A stretch of DNA of 64,000 nucleotides from CAWEBF01 sp963807235 (GCA_963807235.1 CAWEBF010000016.1:1-64000); one strand, 5' to 3'; shown: positions 46,104 through 55,449, counted from the first letter of the stretch. Numbers and translations are program-made. Notes: generated by a model not told the origin, from the sequence alone.

Positions 46104-48334
46104 ACGCGTGCTCCCGGCTGGCCCATCGACGCCAGCTCGATTGTCGCCACTTTGCGCACACCTCGGGAACCCGTGTTGGCCGCCTCCTCGAGCACGGCCC
46201 TGGCATCGTCGGATCCCAGCCGGCGCAGGCCCTTTGCGGCGGCCTGCCGCAGCCGGGAGGTGCGCACGGGCGCCCACCAGGTGCCGCGATGCAGTGCGGT
46301 GCGCAGCGCCGCGGTGGACGCGGGATGCGCGCGCAGGCTTGCCAGCGCCTCGATGATCGCTTCGTGCTGTGCGGCCGCCGCGCCCGTAGGCTCGGTGGTC
46401 GTCAGCACGTGACACAACGGAGGAATGGTTTTTGGGTCGCGCAGCGACACGAGCTCGCGGACCACCATGTCCCGGGTCGCATCGCTCGACGCGCAGGCCC
46501 TGTCCAGCGTGCCGTAGGCCTCCGGCGTGCCGATCTGGACGATCGCGCGAATCGAATCCTGCTGCACCTGCGGATCGGCGTCGGCCAGCATCGCCGTCAG
46601 CTCCTGCAGCGCCTCGTTGCCGCCGAATACGCGCAGCAGATCGATGGCCGTTCTGCGCACGGCGGGGTTGCTGGAGTTCTTCAGCGGCTCCACCGCCTCC
46701 CGCCCGGCCGCGCCGAAACTGGTCAGCAGCTCACGGAGACGTCTGATCGTGTGGACGTGGTCCTCGTTGGCCAGCGTCTCGGCCAGCGGCCGAACCAGGA
46801 CGGGGCCCACTTTCTGACACAGCCGGCTGAGCGCAACCACCTCGGCTTCCGGCGCCTTGCGCAGCTGCGAGACGATGTGCCGGGAGAACGCGCCGCCGGC
46901 GAGCTTCGACAGGATCCGCTGCGCAGGTGTCTGGAGCGCGGGCCGGCTGCTGACCGACGAGATGCCATCGGCCAGCTGCTCGGCGCCGGCCAGCTCGCCC
47001 GCCAGCACGCAGCGCTCGATTTCGCGGGCCGCCAGCTGGGCAATCGATTCCCAGGTCTCGGGGTTGTCCTCGATGCGCAGGAGATCCAGCGTGATCTGCA
47101 GATCCAGCAAATACAACGCCCGCTCGTTGATGGAGGCCAGCCAGGCCGCGATGCGCTCGGGCGGGTCATCGGAGGTACGCTCGACTTCGATGGCCTGGGT
47201 GCGCGCGGCCGTCAGCTCGCGCGCGTAGTCGTCCGGCACGAAGCCCTCGTCGCTGTAGGTCGCGAGCATCGTCTTGGCGGCGTCCTGCCAGATGCCCTCG
47301 AAATTGGTGTCCTCGCCGAGCTCGCCGGCCTTGGCTTCGTCGTGGGCCATCGAGAGCAGCTCGTTCTTGCGGGACTCGTCCGGCACCAATGCCTCGAAGG
47401 CCTGCGCCAGCCGTGCCGACGCACCGCGCCCGGCGGTGACCGACTTGGCCACGAACGAGGCGATGGAGGGGTCTGTCACCCGGTCCACGATGCCGTTGGC
47501 CAGCTCCCGGTCCTCGGGCCGCTGCGAGTCACGCTGCGCCAGGAGCCCCAGGAGCATCTCGGGCGTCAGATGGGGCGTGGACTCGGCCACTGTTTCCAGC
47601 GCTTCCTCGCGCGTGGGCGTCTGCCGTGTCTCCACGGCTTCGAGCGCTGCCTTGAGGAGCTGGAAGAGCGCCGCCACCTGGAGCGGCGCGCTCGTGCCGT
47701 CGGACTCGGCCTTCTCCCGCAACCGATGCAGCAGGGCCCCGAAGCTCGTCGAGTCCTTCAGCGAGGCCATCAGCATGTCGATCACGCTGGCGTCGAGCGC
47801 CACCGACTCGCCCTTGAGGCAGGACGCGAGCACCTTGTCCCAGGTGGCCTCCTCGCCGCCGCCACGCTCCTTGAGCACAGCGGCGTAGTCGATCTCCTCG
47901 ATGTCCAGGTGACCGCGGCCGGTGGCCGCCCACGCCTTGGAGATGCCCCCCTGAGCGATCAGCTCGTCCAAGGGGCTGGCCAGGAGTAGCAGGAAGCGCC
48001 GCCAGTCTTCGGCATCCACCCCCCCGTGGACGCGAAGAGAGCCCACAAGGCGGCTGTGCATCAGTGCCGCCAGCTCGCCGATGCTGGCGTCGGGCCGCGC
48101 GGCCGCCGAGTCGTCGATGAGGATGGCCGTGGGGTGCACGACGAGCAGTGCGTCGGCCCCCCGCGTCAGGACCTTGGCCGCCGAGACCAGCCGGCCCAGC
48201 GAGGCCTCGATGGCCGGGTGCGCGCCGGGATAGAGGGATACGACCCGGGTGGCGGCCTTGCAGGCTCGCGCGAAGTCGGCCAGGGCCGCTGCCTGTTCCG
48301 TGGTCATCGGCTGCGAGAGTTGTGCGGTCGTCAC
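46100..48334 (-). CDS. Large HEAT-repeat protein
   Basis: 744 residues, no signal peptide or membrane helix. The first 120 residues (FARACKAATRVVSLYPGAHP to GGVDAEDWRRFLLLLASPLD) resemble the N-terminus of the neighbouring HD-GYP protein. The middle is helical and of unknown type. The C-terminal 230 residues form HEAT repeats, for example FGAAGREAVEPLKNSSNPAV, RRTAIDLLRVFGGNEALQEL and DPQVQQDSIRAIVQIGTPEA. HEAT solenoids bind other proteins. I think it is a partner or regulator of the HD-GYP phosphodiesterase (inference from overlap and shared module). Start GTG 48334; an in-frame ATG at 48307 is an alternative. Confidence 0.82.
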   Translation of the reverse strand: MTTAQLSQPMTTEQAAALADFARACKAATRVVSLYPGAHPAIEASLGRLVSAAKVLTRGADALLVVHPTAILIDDSAAARPDASIGELAALMHSRLVGSLRVHGGVDAEDWRRFLLLLASPLDELIAQGGISKAWAATGRGHLDIEEIDYAAVLKERGGGEEATWDKVLASCLKGESVALDASVIDMLMASLKDSTSFGALLHRLREKAESDGTSAPLQVAALFQLLKAALEAVETRQTPTREEALETVAESTPHLTPEMLLGLLAQRDSQRPEDRELANGIVDRVTDPSIASFVAKSVTAGRGASARLAQAFEALVPDESRKNELLSMAHDEAKAGELGEDTNFEGIWQDAAKTMLATYSDEGFVPDDYARELTAARTQAIEVERTSDDPPERIAAWLASINERALYLLDLQITLDLLRIEDNPETWESIAQLAAREIERCVLAGELAGAEQLADGISSVSSRPALQTPAQRILSKLAGGAFSRHIVSQLRKAPEAEVVALSRLCQKVGPVLVRPLAETLANEDHVHTIRRLRELLTSFGAAGREAVEPLKNSSNPAVRRTAIDLLRVFGGNEALQELTAMLADADPQVQQDSIRAIVQIGTPEAYGTLDRACASSDATRDMVVRELVSLRDPKTIPPLCHVLTTTEPTGAAAAQHEAIIEALASLRAHPASTAALRTALHRGTWWAPVRTSRLRQAAAKGLRRLGSDDARAVLEEAANTGSRGVRKVATIELASMGQPGARV

Positions 48335-48456
48335 GCCAGGATGTGCAGTTCCACTTCTTCTTATCGGCCCTTTACGGCCGCGTCCGTAGCCGGGGGGGAG
48401 CCAGACGTTGGGTCAAATCAGGCCGGAAGTGGCCCGGACCGGGTCCCCCCCGCCGG

Positions 48457-48462
48457 TATACT
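48457..48462 (+). promoter_or_regulatory. -10 box (TATACT) of the nucleoside salvage operon
   Basis: TATACT is followed by 10 bp and ATG 48473, with no ribosome binding site. No heptad array is present upstream here; the 138-bp gap to the divergent HEAT gene holds only a G-rich tract (48391-48400). Confidence 0.45.
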
Positions 48463-48472
48463 GGCCCGGCTG

Positions 48473-49777
48473 ATGCGGTTCACCGACGTCATCGCGCGGA
48501 AGCGCGACGGGCATCCCCTCGACCGGGAAGGCATCGACGCGTTCGTGCAGGGGGCCAGCGACGGCTCGGTGCCCGACTACCAGCTATCGGCGCTCCTGAT
48601 GGCGATCGTGTGGCGGGGTATGACGCCGCAGGAAACCGCCTGGCTCACCGACGCGATGCTGCGGTCGGGCGAGCGCGTGGATCTCTCCGACATAGCCGGC
48701 GTGAAGGTCGGCAAGCACAGCACCGGGGGCGTGGGCGACAAGGTGTCGATTGCGCTCGCCCCGCTGGCCGCGTCCTGCGGGGTCATCGTCCCGAAGATGT
48801 CGGGACGGGGACTGGGGCATACCGGGGGCACACTCGACAAGCTGGAGTCGATCCCCGGGTTTCGCGTGGGCCTGTCGGTGGCCGAGTTCAAGAACGCGCT
48901 GCGCACCGTCGGGACGAGCATCATCGGGCAGACGGCGTCGCTCGTGCCGGCCGACAAGGCGCTGTATGCCTTGCGCGACGTGACCGGAACGGTGGAAAGC
49001 GTGCCCCTCATCTCGGCCTCGATCATGAGCAAGAAACTGGCGGAGGGCAGCACGGCGCTGCTCCTGGACGTCAAGTGCGGCGACGGCGCGTTCATGAAGT
49101 CGCAATCGGACGCGCGCGCCCTCGCCACCTCGATGGTGGCTATTGGCGCCCACGCCGGCGTACGGACCGAAGCCGTGATCACCGACATGGAGGCGCCCCT
49201 GGGGCGAACCGTGGGCAATGCGCTCGAGATTCGCGAATGCCTGGACCTGCTGCGCGGCGGGGGGCCGCCGGACCTCGTGTCGCTGGTGACGCGACTGGCC
49301 GCCCGTATGGTGGTACTGGGAGGCGCGCAGCCCGACGACGCCAGCGCGCTCAACGCCGTGACGTCGAAGATCGGCTCCGGAGCGGCGCTCGAGGTGTTCC
49401 GGCGCATGGTGGAGCACCAGGGCGGCGACCCGCGCGTGGTGGATGACGCGGGCCTCCTGCCATCGGCTCCGTCTGTGTCCACGGTGCGCGCGCGCCGGGG
49501 CGGGGCGGTGTCGGCGATCAGGGCCGGGGCCATCGGGCGTGCGAGCCATGCGCTGGGCGCCGGGCGATCGCGAGTGGGCGAAGCCATCGACCACGCCGTT
49601 GGCGCACGGCTGCTCGTCGACCGCGGCGACGTCGTGGCGGCCGGTGACGCGCTGGTGGAACTGCACCATCGCGACGGCCGTGGCCTGGATGCCGCGTCCG
49701 CGTTATGCGAAGACGCCTTCGTCATCGCCGACGACCCCGTGGAGCTTGTCGACCGCATCATGGCGGAGGTGAGATGA
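48473..49777 (+). CDS. deoA: Thymidine/pyrimidine-nucleoside phosphorylase
   Basis: A 434-residue homodimeric enzyme that splits thymidine (or uridine) with phosphate to the base and (deoxy)ribose-1-phosphate. The signature KHSTGGVGDKVS is complete. LAASCGVIVPKMSGRGLGHT, LDKLESIPGFRVGLS and LDVKCGDGAFMKS match the phosphate and base pocket of family members. The C-terminal domain includes AGDALVELHHRDG. The frame is intact. It leads the nucleoside salvage operon, and its stop overlaps the ATG of the transporter gene by 4 bp. Confidence 0.95.
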   Translation: MRFTDVIARKRDGHPLDREGIDAFVQGASDGSVPDYQLSALLMAIVWRGMTPQETAWLTDAMLRSGERVDLSDIAGVKVGKHSTGGVGDKVSIALAPLAASCGVIVPKMSGRGLGHTGGTLDKLESIPGFRVGLSVAEFKNALRTVGTSIIGQTASLVPADKALYALRDVTGTVESVPLISASIMSKKLAEGSTALLLDVKCGDGAFMKSQSDARALATSMVAIGAHAGVRTEAVITDMEAPLGRTVGNALEIRECLDLLRGGGPPDLVSLVTRLAARMVVLGGAQPDDASALNAVTSKIGSGAALEVFRRMVEHQGGDPRVVDDAGLLPSAPSVSTVRARRGGAVSAIRAGAIGRASHALGAGRSRVGEAIDHAVGARLLVDRGDVVAAGDALVELHHRDGRGLDAASALCEDAFVIADDPVELVDRIMAEVR

Positions 49778-51120
49778 CCGAGAGTGTGCGCACGGCGCAG
49801 GCGTGGAGCCGGCAGGACGCGATGGTGCTGGCCGGGCTGGCCGGTGTGGCGGCCGCCGCGATCGTGCTGGGAACGCTGGGGGCGACCCGCATCCAGCCCA
49901 TCGGGGGCATGGCGCTCATCCTGGCCCTGGCCTATTGCCTGTCGTCGGCCCGCCGGGCGATCGACTACCGCACGGTCGGCTGGGGGCTCGGCCTGCAGTT
50001 TCTGTTCGCGCTGGTGGTGCTGAAGACCGAGGCCGGCCGCGCGGTGTTCCAGGCCGCCGGCCGCGTGATCACCCGCATCCTGGACTTCACGTACGTGGGC
50101 TCGTCGTTCGTTTTCGGCCCGCTCGGCAACCCCGACGTGTGGCCGCGGGTCATGACAGGCGTGCTCGGCGAAGAGGGGCGCCAGTACGCCAACATCTTCG
50201 CGTTCCAGGTCCTGCCCACGATCATCTTCATCGCCGCGCTTTTCGCGATGCTCTATTACTTCGGCGTGATGCAGCTCGTGGTGCGGGTGTTCGCGGTGAT
50301 CATGCGCCGCTTCATGCGCGCGAGCGGGGCGGAGTCCTTGAACGTGGCGGCCAGCATCTTCATGGGCCAGACCGAAGCGCCGCTGACGATCCGGCCGTTC
50401 CTGCCACGCATGACGGAGTCGGAGCTGATGACGGTGATGACCGCCGGCATGGCGCACATCTCCGGCGGCGTGATGGCCGCCTACATCCTGTTCGGCGTGG
50501 AGGCCCAGCACCTGCTGACGGCGGTGATCATGACGGCGCCGGGCACGCTGATGATGGCCAAGCTGTTCGTGCCGGAAACCGGCGAGCCCGAGACGATGGG
50601 GACGGTGAAGCTGCACGTCGAGAAGACCGACGTGAACGTGATCGACGCCGTTGGGCGCGGCACCGGCGAAGGTTTGCTCCTGGCGCTCAACGTGGGGGCG
50701 ATGCTGATCTCGTTTCTCGCAATCGTGGCCCTCGTCAACGCCGCCCTGGGCCTGGCAGGGCTGAGCATGCAGCAGATTCTCGGGTGGGTGTTCGCGCCCA
50801 TTGCGTGGAGCCTCGGGGTGCCCTGGCGCGACGCGCCCGTCATCGGCAACCTGCTTGGCACGCGCATGGTGCTGAACGAGTTCGTGGCCTATTCGCAGCT
50901 CGGGCCGCTCAAGGACACCCTGGACCCGAAGTCGTTCACCATCGCCACGTTTGCCCTGTGCGGCTTCGCCAATTTCAGCTCCATCGGCATCCAGATCGGC
51001 GGGATCGGCGCCCTGGCGCCCGAGCGCCGCCACGATCTGGCCCGGCTGGGTTTGCGGGCGATGCTCGCCGGCACGTTCGCCAACTTCCTCACCGCGACCA
51101 TCGCCGGCATGCTGCTGTGA
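49774..51120 (+). CDS. nupC: Concentrative nucleoside transporter (CNT/NupC family)
   Basis: A 448-residue sodium- or proton-coupled nucleoside importer with about ten membrane segments. The diagnostic motif is seen in AASIFMGQTEAPLTIRPFLP (GxTEAP), then TVMTAGMAHISGGVMAAYI and LNEFVAYSQLG, with CGFANFSSIGIQIGGIGALA near the end. The transporter domains (N-terminal Nucleos_tra2, gate, C-terminal) are all present. It overlaps deoA at the start and punA at the end (GTGA), so uptake and breakdown are coupled in one transcript. Confidence 0.95.
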   Translation: MTESVRTAQAWSRQDAMVLAGLAGVAAAAIVLGTLGATRIQPIGGMALILALAYCLSSARRAIDYRTVGWGLGLQFLFALVVLKTEAGRAVFQAAGRVITRILDFTYVGSSFVFGPLGNPDVWPRVMTGVLGEEGRQYANIFAFQVLPTIIFIAALFAMLYYFGVMQLVVRVFAVIMRRFMRASGAESLNVAASIFMGQTEAPLTIRPFLPRMTESELMTVMTAGMAHISGGVMAAYILFGVEAQHLLTAVIMTAPGTLMMAKLFVPETGEPETMGTVKLHVEKTDVNVIDAVGRGTGEGLLLALNVGAMLISFLAIVALVNAALGLAGLSMQQILGWVFAPIAWSLGVPWRDAPVIGNLLGTRMVLNEFVAYSQLGPLKDTLDPKSFTIATFALCGFANFSSIGIQIGGIGALAPERRHDLARLGLRAMLAGTFANFLTATIAGMLL

Positions 51121-51943
51121 GCACCTGGTTCGACCACGCACTCGCGGCCGCGGCCGCGATAGCCGGCCGCTGCGGCGAGGCCCCGCGGATTGCCGTGGTC
51201 CTGGGCTCGGGGCTGGGCGACTTCGCCGACACGCTGGCCGACGCGCGTGCAGATCCCGTATCGCGACATCCCGCACTGGCCCGTGTCCACAGTTGTCGGT
51301 CACGCCGGCAAGCTCGTAGTGGGTTCGGTGAGGCGGGCGCCGGGTGGCGGCGCTGTCGGGCCGCGTTCACGCCTACGAGGGCCACGACCAGGCCACCGTG
51401 GTCTTTGGCGTCCGCGTGATGGCGCGGCTGGGCGTGTCGCACCTCATCCTGACCAACGCCGCCGGCGGCATCAACACGGGCTTCGGGCAGGGCGCGCTGA
51501 TGGTGATCGACGACCACATCAACCTGACCGGCGGCAACCCGCTGATCGGACGCCAACGACGATCGATTCGGGACGCGGTTTCCCGGACATGAGCGAGGTG
51601 TATTCGCGCCGCCTGCGCGGCATCGCCGACCACGCGGCGCAGGCCGACGGGCGTGGCCGTGGCGCACGGCGTCTACGTGGCCGTGCACGGCCCCAGCTAC
51701 GAGACGCCCGCAGAGATTCGCGCGTTCCGCACGATGGGCGCCGACGCCGTCGGGATGTCCACCGTGCCGGAGGCGATCGCCGCCCGGCATCTGGGACTCG
51801 AGGTGCTGGGCATCTCGTGCATCACCAACATGGCGGCCGGCGTGCTGCCGCAGCCGCTCGTCCACGACGAGGTCATGGAGACCGCGCGCCGCGTGCGCGG
51901 CTCGTTCATCGCGCTGCTGGAGGCCGTGATTGCCAGAATCTGA
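51117..51943 (+). CDS. punA: Purine-nucleoside phosphorylase (at least four frameshifts)
   Basis: About 275 residues of a trimeric PNP. Motifs in order: IAVVLGSGLGDFADTLADAR (phosphate), YRDIPHWPVSTVVGHAGKLV, GRVHAYEGHDQATVVFGVRV, LILTNAAGGINTGFGQGALM, and VAVHGPSYETPAEIRAFRTM with GMSTVPEAIAARHLGL and CITNMAAGV (base-binding Asn). It cleaves purine nucleosides with phosphate. At least four indels (near 51253, 51335, 51552, 51590, also 51650) disrupt it; one is an extra T in a TT run. GTG 51117 overlaps nupC. A methylthioadenosine phosphorylase is a less likely alternative, of interest because mtnA lies downstream. Confidence 0.9.
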
Positions 51944-52367
51944 GTTGGTGTCGTTGGTGTCGGCGGCCCGGCGAGCGCGCAGGCACGCGCGGGCCGACTA
52001 CTCGAAGTTCCGCGTGGGGGCCGCGCTGGAGACCGCCGACGGCACCATCGTCACGGGCTGCAACATCGAGAACGCCACCTACGGCCTGACCGTGTGCGCC
52101 GAGCGCGTCGCGATGTTCAAGGCGCTGTCGGAAGGCCACCGGCGCTTCCGCCGCGTGGCCGTGGTGGCCGACACCACCGATCCGACGCCGCCCTGCGGCC
52201 CCTGCCGGCAGATCCTCTGGGAGTTTGGAGGGGATCTCGAGGTCGTGCTCGCAAACATGCGGCGTGTCACAGGCCGGCTGCAGCTGAAGGCTCTCCTGCC
52301 ATTGCCGTTCGATCGCCGGCTCTGCTCGCGTCTCGGCCTCGTCAAGGTCAAAAGGTCGAAAGGCTAA
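51930..52367 (+). CDS. cdd: Cytidine deaminase
   Basis: A 145-residue tetrameric-type enzyme. Zinc ligands and the catalytic Glu are in VCAERVA (Cys56, Glu58) and PPCGPCRQ (Cys89, Cys92). NIENATYG binds the ribose, and LLPLPFD marks the conserved C-terminal part. It converts (deoxy)cytidine to (deoxy)uridine. The TTG start at 51930 overlaps punA by 14 bp. Beyond the conserved LLPLPF the last 25 residues are basic and enter the heptad-like DNA, so the true protein may end slightly earlier. Confidence 0.92.
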   Translation: MPESELVSLVSAARRARRHARADYSKFRVGAALETADGTIVTGCNIENATYGLTVCAERVAMFKALSEGHRRFRRVAVVADTTDPTPPCGPCRQILWEFGGDLEVVLANMRRVTGRLQLKALLPLPFDRRLCSRLGLVKVKRSKG

Positions 52368-52390
52368 GAGGCTAAAGTCAGAAACTGCGG

Positions 52391-52424
52391 GCCTGGCGCC
52401 TGGAGCCTGGGGCCTGGAGCCTGA
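52391..52424. repeat. Heptad-period repeat (GGAGCCT type)
   Basis: GCCTGGC-GCCTGGA-GCCTGGG-GCCTGGA-GCCTGAC, strict 7-bp step, in the 71-bp gap before mtnA. A shorter AGGTCAAA/AGGCTAA stretch (52345-52378) precedes it. Confidence 0.85.
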
Positions 52425-52438
52425 CGACAATAGCGACA

Positions 52439-53455
52439 ATGCTGCCGACAATCGAGTGGAAGGGCGACGCGGTCCTGATGATCGACCAGCGCAAGCTGCC
52501 GGCGTCGGAGGTTTACGTGACCTGCAAGACGGCCAATGACGTGGCCAAGGCCATCAAGACCATGGTGATCCGCGGCGCGCCGGCCATCGGCGTCGCGGCG
52601 GCGATGGGCATCGCCCTCGGCATGAAGCGCAGCAAGGCCACCGGAACCAAGCAGTTCACCACGGAGTTTCAGCGCACCTGCGAGCTGATGGCGGGAACCC
52701 GCCCGACGGCGGTGAACCTGTTCTGGGCCATCGAGCGCATGAAGGACACCTTCGCCAGGGCCGCCCAGGCAGGTGAGTCGGTGGCGTCGATCGCGGCCAC
52801 GCTCGAGGCCGAAGCCAGGCGCGTCCACGACGAGGACGTGGCCAGTTGCCGGGCGATGGGTGCCCACGGGGCCGCGCTCGTCCCCGACGATGCCCGCATC
52901 CTGACGCACTGCAACGCCGGCGCGCTGGCGACGGCCGGCTACGGCACCGCACTCGGCGTGATCCGGGCGGCGGCCGAGCAGGGGAAGCGCGTGGCCGTCT
53001 TTGCCGACGAGACGCGTCCGTTTCTCCAGGGGGCGCGCCTGACGGCGTGGGAGCTGGTCAAGGACGGCATCGACACCACCGTCATCACCGACAACATGGC
53101 GGGCGCGATGATGCGGCTCGAGCGCATCGACCTGGTGGTCGTGGGCGCCGACCGCATCGCCGCCAATGGGGACGTGGCCAACAAGATCGGCACCTACGTC
53201 GTGGCGGTCCTGGCCAAGGAGCACGGCATCCCGTTCTACGTGGCGGCGCCGCTGTCCACGATCGATCTCGACACGCCCGACGGCGGCGGCATTCCCATCG
53301 AAGAACGGAACGACCGCGAGGTCACGCACGTGGGCGCGTCACGGCTCACGCCGGAGGGTGCCCGCATCCGCAACCCGGCCTTCGACGTGACACCCGCTCG
53401 CTACGTGACCGCGATCGTCACCGAGGCCGGGATCGCCCGCGCCGCCCTATACTGA
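52439..53455 (+). CDS. mtnA: S-methyl-5-thioribose-1-phosphate isomerase
   Basis: A 338-residue isomerase that converts methylthioribose-1-phosphate to the ribulose form in methionine salvage. The catalytic Cys158 is in ILTHCNAGALATAG and Asp238 in VGADRIAANGDVANKIGTY, matching the characterised family pair. MVIRGAPAIGVAAA binds phosphate. It is intact, with a typical length. No other methionine salvage genes are nearby; it sits directly behind a purine-nucleoside phosphorylase. It might act in the dihydroxyacetone phosphate shunt or accept ribose-1-phosphate-like substrates (inference). ATG 52439 lacks a clear ribosome binding site. Confidence 0.95.
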   Translation: MLPTIEWKGDAVLMIDQRKLPASEVYVTCKTANDVAKAIKTMVIRGAPAIGVAAAMGIALGMKRSKATGTKQFTTEFQRTCELMAGTRPTAVNLFWAIERMKDTFARAAQAGESVASIAATLEAEARRVHDEDVASCRAMGAHGAALVPDDARILTHCNAGALATAGYGTALGVIRAAAEQGKRVAVFADETRPFLQGARLTAWELVKDGIDTTVITDNMAGAMMRLERIDLVVVGADRIAANGDVANKIGTYVVAVLAKEHGIPFYVAAPLSTIDLDTPDGGGIPIEERNDREVTHVGASRLTPEGARIRNPAFDVTPARYVTAIVTEAGIARAALY

Positions 53456-53499
53456 ATCGCTGGCCGCGCTCAAGCAGATCGGTATGAGCCTGGCAGCCG

Positions 53500-53532
53500 A
53501 ATTCTGAACTCTGAACTCTGAACTCTGAACTG
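53500..53532. repeat. Heptad-period repeat (TGAACTC type) abutting the tsaD start codon
   Basis: AATTCTGAACTC followed by TGAACTC units, ending TGAACTG directly before ATG 53533. It occupies the place of the ribosome binding site. Confidence 0.88.
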
Positions 53533-54605
53533 ATGTTCATCCTCGGCATCGAGACGTCGTGCGACGAGACGGCCGCGGCGGTGGTCGAGGAGACGGGCGA
53601 CGCGGCGCGGCCGTGGCGTGTGTGCTCGAACGTCGTGGCCTCGCAGGTCGATATCCACCGTGAGTGGGGTGGCATCGTGCCGGAGTTGTCCGCCCGGCAA
53701 CACATCCGCGACATCTGCGGCGTGGTCGAGAAGGCGCTGGCCGACGCGGGGTCGCCACGCTACGACGCGATTGCCGTCACCCAGGGGCCGGGTCTGGTGG
53801 GATCGCTGCTCGTCGGCTTGAGCTTCGCGAAGGCGCTGGCGTGGGCTCGCGGGGTGCCGTTGGTTCCGGTGCACCACCTGGCGGGCCACATCGAGTCGCT
53901 GGTGCTCGGAGGCGGCGAGATGCCGCTCCCCGCCGTCGTGCTGGTGGTCTCGGGGGGGCACACGAGCCTGTACCGCGTGCCCCGCGCGGGCGTCTTCGAC
54001 CGCCTGGGCCGCACGCGGGACGACGCGGCCGGCGAGGCCTACGACAAGGTGGCGAAGCTCCTCGGCCTCGGCTATCCCGGGGGCCCGTCATCGATCGCCT
54101 TGCGGCGCAGGGCAACGACCGCGCCGTGCCGCTGCCGCGCACCCGGCTGACGCACGCCGACCGCAACGCGCCGCACCTGCCGGGACGCAGCGACTTCAGC
54201 TTCAGCGGGCTCAAGACGTCGGTCGTGCGATACCTGCAACAGCGCCGCGCGCTCCTGGGTGTGTCGCCCGGCGATCCGCTGCCGCCGGCCGACGTGGTGG
54301 ACTTGTGCGCGAGCTTTCAGCGGGTGGTCGTCGAGACGTTGCTCGATCGCCTGTTCGACGAGGCACGCGCGCACGCCGCGCGCTCGGTCGGGATCGCCGG
54401 CGGCGTGTCGGCCAATAGCCGGCTGCGCGAGGACGTCACGGCTCGGGGGGCCGCCCTGGGGCTTCCCGTGTTCATTCCGCCGCTGGCGCTTTCCACCGAC
54501 AACGCGGCGATGATTGCGGCCGCCGGCCTGCGGGCGTTCCGTGCGGGCATCGTGGCGGACGAATCGCTCAACGCCGACGCCAGCCTGCCCATGGAGGCCG
54601 CATGA
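53533..54605 (+). CDS. tsaD: tRNA N6-threonylcarbamoyladenosine transferase TsaD (one frameshift)
   Basis: About 357 residues of the ASKHA-fold enzyme that transfers the threonylcarbamoyl group to A37 of ANN-decoding tRNAs. It shows LGIETSCDETAAAVVEE, PELSARQHIRDI, the iron-binding HHLAGHIES (HxxxH), VVSGGHTSLYRV, and at the C-terminus SDFSFSGLKTSVVR and IAGGVSANSRLRED. One base is missing near 54088 in GYPGGPVIDRLA. The gene is normally essential. No ribosome binding site precedes ATG 53533 because a heptad array runs up to it. The ATG of yjbQ overlaps the stop. Confidence 0.95.
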
Positions 54606-55014
54606 AGACCTACACCGACTACCTCTGGTTCGACACCAGGGCCCGGCAGGAGTTCGTGCGAATCACCGACCAGGTGGCGGCCGTCGTGGCCAAGAGCGGC
54701 GTGGTGGACGGTATGTGCTCGTGTCGGCGATGCACATCACGTCGGGCGTCTACGTGAACGACTGGGAGGACGGCCTCATCGCCGACTTCGCGGAGTGGCT
54801 GGAAAAGCTGGCGCCAGCCGGGCTCGATTACCGGCACCACCGGACGGGCGAGGACAATGCCGATGCCCACCTGAAGCGGACGATCATGGGCCATCAGGTC
54901 GTGCTGCCCATCACGGCGGGGAAGCTGGACCTCGGCCCCTGGGAGCAGGTCTTCTACGCCGAGTTCGACGGCCGTCGCCGCAAGCGCGTCGTGGTGAAGG
55001 TCATGGGCGTGTGA
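54602..55014 (+). CDS. yjbQ: YjbQ (UPF0047) family protein (one frameshift)
   Basis: About 137 residues of the secondary thiamine-phosphate synthase/UPF0047 family. The start MKTYTDYLWFDTRARQEF and VRITDQVAAVVAKSG are followed, after a missing base near 54716, by VLVSAMHITSGVYVND and NADAHLKRTIMGHQVVLPIT with the conserved His residues. The C-terminal GPWEQVFYAEFDGRRRKRV is typical. Some members have thiamine-phosphate synthase side activity; the main role is unknown. It overlaps tsaD by 4 bp and the NUDIX gene by 4 bp. Confidence 0.88.
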
Positions 55015-55449
55015 CGAGCCGGGCCTATCCCGACCGCCCCTTCGTGGGGGTGGGCGCGGTGATCGTGGATCGGGGCCGCGTGGTCGTGATCAAGCGCCGC
55101 TTCGAGCCGCTGGCGGGCCAGTGGAGCCTGCCGGGGGGCGCGGTGGACATCGGCGAGACGCTGGTCGAATGCGTAGCCCGCGAGATGCTGGAGGAGACCG
55201 GGCTCGTCGTCGAAGTGGGTCCGGTCGTGGAAGTGTTCGATCGGATTATCCGGGACGCCGCTGGCGGGGTGCAATTCCACTACGTGCTCGTGGATTACCT
55301 GTGCCGGCCAATCGGCGGCGAGCTGCGGGCGGGATCGGACGTGGCCGAGGCAGTCTATGCTGCGCCGGGGGAGTTGGCGCGTTTCGCGCTCGCCGATCCG
55401 GCCGACCGCGGTCATTCGTCGCGCGCTGGAGATCGCGGAGGGCATGTAG
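55011..55449 (+). CDS. NUDIX hydrolase (frameshift near the C-terminus)
   Basis: About 145 residues. The full Nudix box GX5EX7REUXEEXGU is present as GAVDIGETLVECVAREMLEE followed by TGL. FVGVGAVIVDRGRVVVIKRR precedes it and QFHYVLVDYLC follows. Such enzymes remove nucleoside diphosphates linked to other groups; closest in look are ADP-ribose/8-oxo-dGTP type hydrolases. One indel near 55405 separates the last residues, which then read TAVIRRALEIAEGM with stop TAG 55447-55449. GTG 55011 overlaps yjbQ. A heptad array begins at the stop. Confidence 0.88.
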
